Assembly (NCBI GenBank): GCA_021826795.1
Contig: JAKAYM010000007.1
Coordinates: 1 to 30,210, forward strand
Source: Thermoplasmata archaeon
Lineage (GTDB): Archaea; Thermoplasmatota; Thermoplasmata; Thermoplasmatales; Thermoplasmataceae
DNA: 30,210 nucleotides
Direction of reading: 5' to 3'
Notes under the pieces: generated by a model
Database searches by the model: none
Seen by the model: only the letters and a program-made list of their open reading frames with translations
Told to the model about the DNA's origin: nothing
Program-made: the position numbers and the translations under genes
In this document: positions 24,810-30,210 of the stretch, in pieces
How positions within the stretch are numbered: the stretch's first letter is position 1
Layout: each line of letters starts with the position of its first letter

Positions 24810-24989
24810 ATGGGTTTTTATAATATTTTGTGGATTCTGATAAAATATATTATTCCGTTAGCAATATTAATTTATTCCATAATTAAGTTTAATCCGTTTC
24901 TTATTATGATAGCAGTATTATGGCTTCTTGTAACTCTTGTTGTCTCACTTATAAATTTCAGTATAAAAAGTAATTTTGTGAAAGGATAA
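24810..24989 (+). CDS. Small membrane protein of 59 residues
   Basis: An open frame too short for most gene finders. It starts at ATG 24810 (MGFYNILWILIKY) and ends with a charged tail (SIKSNFVKG). Residues about 5-25 and 29-50 form two continuous hydrophobic helices separated by KFNP, so the predicted topology is a helical hairpin with Lys residues at the ends. It lies 25 bases after L12 on the same strand, past an oligo-T run; a TATA-like GGATAAAATTAT overlaps the L12 stop about 25 bases upstream. No family recognised. The clean hydrophobic pattern makes chance less likely. Confidence 0.55.
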   Translation: MGFYNILWILIKYIIPLAILIYSIIKFNPFLIMIAVLWLLVTLVVSLINFSIKSNFVKG

Positions 24990-24999
24990 ATCTGTATTA

Positions 25000-25449
25000 T
25001 TATATTAATTTCAGGTCTACAATTTTGCCATAGACCTCTTTTGCATGTTCTTTTGGACTTACCTTAGGATACACGAAAACTATTTTTCCGTCCTTGATTA
25101 TGTAAGTAACCCTCTTTGCTGTGGCAAGTCCCAGCACACCGTACTTTTTTACTATATCTTTCGGTTTATCGCTTACCAGTGTAAAGTTAAGACTGAACTT
25201 ATCCTGGAATTTTTTATGGGATTCGCTGGAATCCACACTTACCCCCAGAACTTTTATGCCCTTTTCCTTGAAAAGATCGATATTGTCACGGAAATTTTTA
25301 GCCTCCATGGTGCATCCTGGTGTATTATCTCTCGGGTAAAAGTAAAGTACAACAATATTATCCTTGAAATCAGAAAGTCTGACTTTATTTCCGTCCTGGT
25401 CAATAGCCTCAAAATCAGGAGCTGTATCTCCTACATTTAATGTTTCCAT
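25000..25449 (-). CDS. Peroxiredoxin, Bcp/PrxQ type
   Basis: Thiol peroxidase of 149 residues. The thioredoxin-like fold begins with GDTAPDFEAIDQDG. The active-site motif DNTPGCTMEAKNFRD contains the peroxidatic Cys46. No other cysteine is seen, so it is a 1-Cys form that must be regenerated by an external thiol. KKYGVLG and the C-terminal VTYIIKDGKIVFVYPKV complete the fold. It converges on the small membrane protein gene. TATA-like sequence (TTTTATATG on the minus strand) lies upstream of ATG 25449. Together with OsmC it suggests handling of peroxide stress. Confidence 0.93.
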   Translation of the reverse strand: METLNVGDTAPDFEAIDQDGNKVRLSDFKDNIVVLYFYPRDNTPGCTMEAKNFRDNIDLFKEKGIKVLGVSVDSSESHKKFQDKFSLNFTLVSDKPKDIVKKYGVLGLATAKRVTYIIKDGKIVFVYPKVSPKEHAKEVYGKIVDLKLI

Positions 25450-25523
25450 AATAATACATATAAAATTTATAGATAAGCATTTTGTTATTTGTGTTAACGT
25501 AATATTAATTGTTACATTTATTC

Positions 25524-25973
25524 CTATAACTCTTTCATTATTTTATCATTAAGATAATGCAATATTTTAACCGCCTCTCCCTTTTTGGATGACATAATAT
25601 TTTCTTCATCGTCATTGGCCTCTCCAATTGCTATATATAATCCGTCTGTGTTTTTAATGAAAACCATATCGCCCTTTCTGATCTCCGGATCCATTTCTAT
25701 AATTCCTGGAGCAAACAGATTTGAACCATTCATCAAATGTGGTACGGCCCCACTATCAACTGTAATTGTATGCGTCCGGACCTTCAGGTAATTTATAAGA
25801 TACAAGGTGGGTATACCGCTATAAAATATTGGCTTACCGCCGAAATAATAAATTTCATTTTTTTTGTTGCTATCAACCTCAATATCTCTCATGGACGAAC
25901 CATCTATATTGAATGCCTGCAATTTTTGCATAAAACTTTTATAATCCTTCTTTGATAATACATGTCTAGACAT
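25524..25973 (-). CDS. PUA-domain RNA-binding protein (MCT-1-like)
   Basis: A 149-residue protein. The N-terminal half has an MCT-1/pre-PUA-like fold (LSKKDYKSFMQKL, then EIYYFGGKPIFYSG). The PUA domain spans about 70-149: TITVDSGAVPHLMNGSNLFAPGI and GDMVFIKNTDGLYIAIGEA are its conserved RNA-binding features. Eukaryotic MCT-1 acts in translation re-initiation and ribosome recycling; the archaeal role is unknown. It begins two bases after the stop of the 454-residue gene, so it is the last gene of the secE-spt5 operon. Confidence 0.85.
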   Translation of the reverse strand: MSRHVLSKKDYKSFMQKLQAFNIDGSSMRDIEVDSNKKNEIYYFGGKPIFYSGIPTLYLINYLKVRTHTITVDSGAVPHLMNGSNLFAPGIIEMDPEIRKGDMVFIKNTDGLYIAIGEANDDEENIMSSKKGEAVKILHYLNDKIMKEL

Positions 25974-25975
25974 TG

Positions 25976-27340
25976 TCAGATAAGCCCCTTTAATTTTTTA
26001 AGCTGTTCATTGACATTTTGATTCTTTACCATTTCTTCCATATATTCATATATTCTTTTTCCAAAAAGTATCTGATTTTCTGAGAAGAGCCATTCTTCAT
26101 CGTTGCCGATTGCACGGAGAAAAGCATAATAAATAGATTTTTCAATATCATTATGCATATTTTTTCTTCCAAAATTTATTGAATCCGACTTTCCATAGTT
26201 AAAATAGTAAGTTAAAAGGTCTATCAAATATTTGGAATTTTCTGACCATGGATCCATGATTTTTGAGGCCAATGATTTTTTGCTGCTCAGTAGTTTGGCA
26301 TTTTCCATGACCTCCAGCGGGTTTCCTTTCAACGATTTAATCTCTGCATCACTTAAATTGTAAAGGATTTTAACTATTTCAGTTTTGTACTGTGGAAACA
26401 GGTATTCAAGGATCTTCCTCTGGCTGGGTAAATCAAGCACGAATCCCTTTGAAGTTATTTTTTCACCTATAAATGGTTTCAATTTTTCATCAAATTCCAA
26501 CTTATCCAGAAATTCATCAAGGGTATAACGCTGTGAGCCTATCACATAATAATTGTTCTTTATTGCATAATTAATTTTATCCTTTCTAATCCGTGCCAGT
26601 AGTTGCTTGGTTGTCAGCCTTTTTTGAATAAACTCATTTATTATTTCCTGGTTATCGGGGATGAAATCCATAATGTCAGATTTTATAATAAATGGCATAT
26701 CCGGCAGTAACATATGTTTCAACATTATATGCACTATATTACCGTCAAAATCCTCAAAAACATCAAATGTATGGTCGTATACCTGAACTGTAATTTTATT
26801 GCCTGAATTTCCTATGGCAAGATTATTATCGTTCCGGTTATACGGGACATTCTCTTCTTTGAGGAGATCCTCAATGAAATTGATATCAATTTTATTCCTG
26901 CATGTAGCTGTAAAATAATTTTTTGTTGAATAAACTCTGAGTTTTTTGATTCTTACAACATTTGTAAATGCAAGTAATCTATATATATCATGGTCATAGT
27001 TCTGGACTCCTGATATTACTATTTCATCTGCATTTCCTCTCTTGCAGTAATTAACAGAACCATAATTTGTCTTTATCATACCCATAACGGGTGCCTTCTC
27101 ATTTTCAAGAATTTTATATGTTTCAGATATGCCAGCCAGAAACTGATCGGCTGAATTATGGTATTTTCCAAAATTTCCAGATTGCTCCATCTTCTCTATT
27201 TTCTTTGCATATCCTTTTATGGGGCACATGAAGCAGCTATCCGTGCACTCTGGAAGCAAAACCTCCGGTTTGTCAAAAAATTTTTTAATATTTTCAATAA
27301 ATGCCTTTTCAGACTCCTTTGAGTTAGATTTAATTATCAT
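25976..27340 (-). CDS. Unrecognised 454-residue protein encoded with Spt5
   Basis: I do not recognise this family. Near the N-terminus, LPECTDSCFMCPIKGY gives C-x3-C-x2-C (Cys32, 36, 39); further cysteines are Cys99 and Cys147. Five cysteines in the first 150 residues suggest a metal or Fe-S site. The spacing is that of radical-SAM proteins, but no SAM-binding motifs are evident. The middle (90-235) looks like alternating strands and helices, and the C-terminal half (from about 300) is mostly helical. There are no membrane segments. Its ATG overlaps the spt5 stop by four bases and the PUA gene follows after two, so a job in transcription-translation or RNA handling is inferred from context only. 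Confidence 0.75.
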   Translation of the reverse strand: MIIKSNSKESEKAFIENIKKFFDKPEVLLPECTDSCFMCPIKGYAKKIEKMEQSGNFGKYHNSADQFLAGISETYKILENEKAPVMGMIKTNYGSVNYCKRGNADEIVISGVQNYDHDIYRLLAFTNVVRIKKLRVYSTKNYFTATCRNKIDINFIEDLLKEENVPYNRNDNNLAIGNSGNKITVQVYDHTFDVFEDFDGNIVHIMLKHMLLPDMPFIIKSDIMDFIPDNQEIINEFIQKRLTTKQLLARIRKDKINYAIKNNYYVIGSQRYTLDEFLDKLEFDEKLKPFIGEKITSKGFVLDLPSQRKILEYLFPQYKTEIVKILYNLSDAEIKSLKGNPLEVMENAKLLSSKKSLASKIMDPWSENSKYLIDLLTYYFNYGKSDSINFGRKNMHNDIEKSIYYAFLRAIGNDEEWLFSENQILFGKRIYEYMEEMVKNQNVNEQLKKLKGLI

Positions 27341-28230
27341 GTTTTATCGAGATTTCTTATAGCCTCTGCCTTTACTGTTACCGGTATCGGTACCATGGAC
27401 TCAATCAGCTGAACTGTAACTTCCTCTTTAGCTGCATCTATGGCAGTTATCTTTGCACGCTCACCCTTGAATGGCCCTTCGACAATTTCAATCAAAGATC
27501 CCATTTCAAGACCGGTAACAGCCGGTTTCGGGGTAAGATACTTTTCAATCTCGGAAATATCTATATCACCGGTTACGAATCCCTTAAAGCCTCTTATGGA
27601 TTTAGAAAGAACTTCAATTCTGTCTGCATGCATGGTTTCAATGAAGAAATAGCCCTTGATTTCGTACGGGGACATTATTGCCATAACCTCATTTTCGGCA
27701 TTCTGGTTTCTTATTTTTCTCTCCTCCCGGTCTCTCTCGGCATGGTTTGAAAGATCTATTGCTATATCCAGTTCCTTGCCTATGGTGCATTTCGCTATTT
27801 TGATTACAGGTACAAGAACCACCTTAAAATCCCTTTCGTAGCTGTTTATTCCATCCTCTGATTTTATGCTCAAAGATGCATCCAGCTCATCCCCCTCATA
27901 TCCACCGATAGGGGTGTCGATTTCCAGGCCAATGTCCCTGCTTTTATTTCCATCCAGTTCAAATTCATAATTTATCTTCTTCCCTTCTATTGATAAGCTA
28001 TACTCATCCTTTAGCTTTAATTTCCACTCTATGGAGGCATCCTTTGAATGCATTGATGCAACTATCTTAACGTTGAACTTTCTTTTAGATGGCTGTATAT
28101 TTTTCACAACCACACTCAAAGGTATGATTTTTTCCCGGTCATCTTTCTCATCTAATTTCTTGATGCGCTTATCGCATGCTCCTTTGATAATATCTGGTAT
28201 ATTCGATGTTAACCAATCATATTCAACCAT
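27337..28230 (-). CDS. spt5: Transcription elongation factor Spt5 (NusG homologue) with an N-terminal extension
   Basis: Binds the RNA polymerase clamp and promotes processive transcription; in archaea it can link polymerase to the ribosome. The C-terminal 135 residues are a standard archaeal Spt5: NGN domain (about 165-232) and KOW domain (about 240-295, with MGSLIEIVEGPFKGERAKI). The protein is 297 residues, about twice the usual archaeal length of roughly 150. Residues 1-150 form a strand-rich region (VVVKNIQPSKRKFNVKIVAS, SIEWKLKLKDEYSLSI) that resembles an immunoglobulin-like sandwich. It starts nine bases after secE, and its stop overlaps the next gene. Confidence 0.9.
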   Translation of the reverse strand: MVEYDWLTSNIPDIIKGACDKRIKKLDEKDDREKIIPLSVVVKNIQPSKRKFNVKIVASMHSKDASIEWKLKLKDEYSLSIEGKKINYEFELDGNKSRDIGLEIDTPIGGYEGDELDASLSIKSEDGINSYERDFKVVLVPVIKIAKCTIGKELDIAIDLSNHAERDREERKIRNQNAENEVMAIMSPYEIKGYFFIETMHADRIEVLSKSIRGFKGFVTGDIDISEIEKYLTPKPAVTGLEMGSLIEIVEGPFKGERAKITAIDAAKEEVTVQLIESMVPIPVTVKAEAIRNLDKT

Positions 28231-28239
28231 TCATTCCAC

Positions 28240-28458
28240 CTAAAACACTATCTGCATTATATAATATATAATAAACCCTATTAAACCTAATAAAATAATA
28301 CCAGACCCTGCTATAAGGACAACCTTAGTATATTCATTTCCATTAGGTTTTTTGGCCATTTTAAGGATACGTGCATATTTTCCCTTGCCGATACCCTGAA
28401 ATTTCCTTTCGATTTTCTCCTGTTGTTCAACCAGGCGATCTTCCATACTTTTGTCCAT
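28240..28458 (-). CDS. secE: Preprotein translocase subunit SecE (Sec61 gamma)
   Basis: Small membrane subunit that clamps SecY. From ATG 28458 it has 72 residues: an amphipathic cytoplasmic helix (EQQEKIERKFQGIGKGKYARILKMAKKPNGNEY) and a single membrane helix (VVLIAGSGIILLGLIGFIIYYIM) at the end, the standard archaeal pattern. An in-frame ATG at 28479 would add seven residues, but the TATA-like TTTTATTTTATG at 28477-28489 overlaps it and fits a leaderless start at 28458. First gene of the secE-spt5 operon. Confidence 0.93.
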   Translation of the reverse strand: MDKSMEDRLVEQQEKIERKFQGIGKGKYARILKMAKKPNGNEYTKVVLIAGSGIILLGLIGFIIYYIMQIVF

Positions 28459-28479
28459 TAATATAGATAAGATAAACAT

Positions 28480-28794
28480 AAAATAAAATCTTTTCTAAAT
28501 TCTTTATAAGTTTTCATAAATATCTCTCTGTCTGTTCCAATTCAGATATCTCCTTTATGTCTCTACATATACGCTCGTTTTCCGAATCAGCTAATTTTTT
28601 GTTCTACAGCCGAAACTTTTATTCATATTATGAAAATTAAATTGCAAGAGCTTCAGATGCATACATACTATCTTAACAAGTATGTTGCATAATTTTCCTG
28701 TATAATGAAATACGGGAAATTGATTTGTTGTTATGACAGTATAAAATAGATGGATTATATAAAAACTTAAATATTATATGTAGATGCAATTATA
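28480..28794. other. Intergenic stretch of about 315 bases without a confident gene
   Basis: AT-rich, lying between the divergent secE and M48 operons. It holds the secE promoter at its left end and TATA-like elements at its right end (TTATATAAAA at 28755-28764, TTAAATATT at 28767-28775). Short frames of 20 codons (28630-28692) and 14 codons (from 28704), plus a 29-codon minus-strand open frame with no start codon, are too short to call. No tRNA or repeat was seen. Confidence 0.5.
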
Positions 28795-28905
28795 ATGTCT
28801 AAAGTTTTTACGGCAACAACAGATGTACATGGAGATTATCCTGTTGTGTCAATAAATGTGAAGCCAACATGCGGAGCAGCACGTTATCTATCTGGGCAGC
28901 GGTAA
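28795..28905 (+). CDS. Possible 36-residue peptide gene ahead of the M48 peptidase
   Basis: ATG 28795 to TAA 28905. The peptide starts MSKVFTATTDVHGDYPVV and ends with a Cys- and Arg-containing tail (KPTCGAARYLSGQR). It begins about 20-25 bases after the TATA-like TTAAATATT with no ribosome binding site, so it could be a leaderless first cistron. The peptidase gene follows after 22 bases with a very strong ribosome binding site, as internal cistrons have. It may be a genuine small protein or a remnant of a longer gene. No family recognised. Confidence 0.4.
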   Translation: MSKVFTATTDVHGDYPVVSINVKPTCGAARYLSGQR

Positions 28906-28917
28906 CTGTTGATTATT

Positions 28918-28925
28918 AGGTGATC
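28918..28925 (+). promoter_or_regulatory. Ribosome binding site of the M48 peptidase gene
   Basis: AGGTGATC is an eight-base perfect complement to the 3' end of the 16S rRNA encoded at the right edge of this window (GATCACCT). It sits just before a TTG codon and decides that start. Confidence 0.7.
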
Positions 28926-28927
28926 AC

Positions 28928-29896
28928 TTGAATATATTTTATAAAAAATTATTAACAGGTATAATTCTGGAACTATCGATTTTTATTTTCTTATTACTTG
29001 TAGGTTTGTTTAAACTGTATATAAATATATATCACTTTTACACTTATGCCATAATAATATGGGTATCTGTGTCATTCGTATTCCTGTATACATCATTTAT
29101 TGTTGATAAAAACAATCGGGGTATAACTGCTAGTTTCCGAGAATATATTAAATTTAATTTAATTTTGCCTCTTTTTAATGCGTTGATTTTATTCGGGTCA
29201 TATGTTTTGTATAAAATGATAACTAACATTTCTATATGGTCTATATTAGCAGTTAATATTGTTCTTATTGCATTATACTTTGTACTTATTAGTAATCCAA
29301 TATCTATTAGAAAATATAAGGATTTAAAATCTAGGGAAAACGATCCTTCAATTATTACGCATGATATTATAACTATGTTTATTCAAAATAAATTCACCCC
29401 TCATATTAAAATAATTAATACAGACAAACTTAAAATAGCTAACGCGGCACAATCAAAAAATGCTTATATATATTTATATAGCTATTTAATTGACAACTTA
29501 AATCATAATGAATTAAAAGCAATTATTGCACATGAACTTGGACACGCCGTTATGCATCACAATATAAAAGGTGTAACTACGATTTTTGTAGTATTAATAT
29601 TCAGCTTAAATCTCATACTTTATCCAATTTTATGTCGAAAATTTTACTTGATACTTATAATCGGTTTCATTGTATTATACGTTACAATATTTGTTATTAC
29701 TCCGATTCAACAGAGGCATTATGAGATAAAGGCGGATTTATTCGCAGCAAAACTTGCGGGTGCAAATAACGTAATAACTGCATTGGAGAAAACTGATAAA
29801 TTAAATGATACGCCATCTAAATTCAGCATTTTTCTAAACTTAAGTCATCCATCGACAAAGAGAAGGATAAATATTATTGAGAGAGCAGGGAAATAA
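28928..29896 (+). CDS. Membrane-bound M48-family zinc metalloprotease (HtpX-like)
   Basis: Membrane peptidase of 322 residues, TTG start. Four hydrophobic helices (about 10-32, 37-57, 75-97, 103-122) precede the catalytic domain. The zinc motif is AHELGHAVMHH (His202, Glu203, His206), followed by two helices (217-233, 238-258) and the third ligand in EIKAD (Glu266, with Asp270). LSHPSTKRRINII is the family's C-terminal motif. HtpX proteins degrade damaged membrane proteins; CAAX-type M48 enzymes process peptides. The base composition looks even more AT-rich than neighbouring genes, possibly a recent arrival next to the 16S gene. Likely co-transcribed with the 36-codon frame upstream. Confidence 0.9.
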   Translation: MNIFYKKLLTGIILELSIFIFLLLVGLFKLYINIYHFYTYAIIIWVSVSFVFLYTSFIVDKNNRGITASFREYIKFNLILPLFNALILFGSYVLYKMITNISIWSILAVNIVLIALYFVLISNPISIRKYKDLKSRENDPSIITHDIITMFIQNKFTPHIKIINTDKLKIANAAQSKNAYIYLYSYLIDNLNHNELKAIIAHELGHAVMHHNIKGVTTIFVVLIFSLNLILYPILCRKFYLILIIGFIVLYVTIFVITPIQQRHYEIKADLFAAKLAGANNVITALEKTDKLNDTPSKFSIFLNLSHPSTKRRINIIERAGK

Positions 29897-29989
29897 AAAA
29901 ATATCACACAAAATTTTATTTTTGTTGAAGGTTATATCAGTAATGCTAACTATAAATTATTTGAAATATGATCCCGGGAAAATGCGTAT

Positions 29990-30064
29990 ATGATCGCAAT
30001 ATTTGCTATAGGTTCTATTGTAAATATTTTGATAACCAAATATATTGAAACTGCAATATTATAA
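29990..30064 (+). pseudogene. Possible remnant of a small membrane protein gene
   Basis: A 24-codon frame beginning MIAIFAIGSIVNILI, almost entirely one hydrophobic helix. It overlaps by ATGA a preceding 16-codon frame (29943-29993) ending PGKMRI. Together they could be the start of a decayed membrane protein gene split by a frameshift. Very short; chance cannot be excluded. Confidence 0.2.
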
Positions 30065-30098
30065 AAATACTATATAACATAATTAAAAAATAAAATTT

Positions 30099-30117
30099 GT
30101 AAGGCAAAGCTGCCTTT
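30099..30117 (-). terminator. Hairpin with downstream T tract after the 16S rRNA gene
   Basis: On the minus strand AAGGCA-GCTT-TGCCTT forms a six-base-pair stem with a four-base loop about five bases after the 16S 3' end. TTTTATTTTTTAA follows. It may end the transcript or mark the 3' trailer; 16S is thus transcribed apart from 23S. Confidence 0.5.
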
Positions 30118-30121
30118 CACA

Positions 30122-30210
30122 TGGAGGTGATCCATCCGCAGGTTCCCCTACGGATACCTTGTTACGACTTAACCCTCCTCACCGACATCAGATTTGATTT
30201 AACCCTCTCG
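30122..30210 (-). rRNA. rrs: 16S ribosomal RNA, 3' end (partial)
   Basis: The minus strand has the universal 3' end of small-subunit rRNA: AAGTCGTAACAAGG, then CCGTAGGGGAACCTGC, then GGATCACCTCC with the anti-Shine-Dalgarno sequence. Only the last ~90 bases are in the window; the gene continues beyond its right edge. The exact 3' nucleotide is within one or two bases of 30122. No 23S or tRNA gene follows in the 220 bases downstream. Confidence 0.97.

Noticed and set aside
27215..27252. Radical-SAM assignment for the 454-residue protein based on C-x3-C-x2-C
   Set aside because: No further SAM-binding or barrel motifs are visible; the spacing alone is not enough.
28514..28606. Minus-strand open segment of 29 codons with charged, coiled-coil-like sequence (SENERICRDIKEISELEQ)
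   Set aside because: It has a stop at both ends and no usable start codon; too short to call a pseudogene, although a decayed gene upstream of secE is possible.
28920..28927. GTGATCAC palindrome as an operator
   Set aside because: It is explained by the ribosome binding site AGGTGATC complementary to the 16S 3' end.
1..30210. CRISPR arrays, insertion sequences, tRNA genes
   Set aside because: No regularly spaced repeats, no transposase-like protein and no tRNA T-arm consensus with a matching acceptor stem were found on reading the gaps.

Overview
The window comes from an AT-rich archaeon, most likely a member of the Thermoplasmatales (a Ferroplasma/Acidiplasma-type genome). The evidence is archaeal-type EF-1A, EF-2, AlaRS, ribosomal stalk proteins, Spt5, SecE, Dph2, DUF373 and MptE. 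Many genes also begin directly about 22-30 nt downstream of a TATA-like box (leaderless mRNAs), while downstream cistrons carry GGTGA-type ribosome binding sites. A 16S rRNA 3' end on the minus strand has no 23S gene after it, which fits the unlinked rRNA genes of Thermoplasma relatives. The genus is inferred.

Layout. 1-4 kb (+): EF-1A, S10 and EF-2. 4-5 kb: a threonine-synthase-like PLP enzyme, convergent with an OsmC peroxidase. 5.5-6.7 kb (-): a heat-shock operon, hsp20 then a winged-helix regulator, with a perfect 9-bp inverted repeat at its start. 6.8-7.3 kb (-): dCMP deaminase. 7.4-11.8 kb (+): alaS overlapping a site-2-protease-like membrane protein that has lost its zinc histidines. 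11.9-15.1 kb: an isocitrate-dehydrogenase-fold protein without catalytic residues, divergent from aspartase, then an Lrp/AsnC regulator. 15.3-19.3 kb: an MtaB-type tRNA methylthiotransferase convergent with dph2, a ferredoxin/flavodoxin-NADP reductase-like flavoprotein and a metallo-beta-lactamase hydrolase. 19.4-22.2 kb: a small winged-helix protein, a DUF373 membrane protein overlapping an MptE-type pterin pyrophosphokinase, and a ComB-family protein on the other strand. 22.3-25 kb (+): the L11-L1-L10-L12 stalk operon, preceded by a 34-codon reading frame and followed by a 59-codon two-helix membrane protein. 25-28.5 kb (-): peroxiredoxin, then the operon secE-spt5-unknown 454-residue protein-PUA protein. 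28.5-29.9 kb: an intergenic stretch, a 36-codon reading frame and an M48 membrane peptidase. 30.1 kb to the end: 16S rRNA 3' end (-).

Most genes serve translation and its surroundings: elongation factors, the stalk that recruits them, AlaRS, diphthamide and tRNA modification, and transcription coupling by Spt5. The least ordinary parts are two apparent pseudoenzymes, the Spt5 with a large N-terminal extension coupled to an unrecognised Cys-containing protein, the small reading frames in operon-like positions, and the hsp20 operator.
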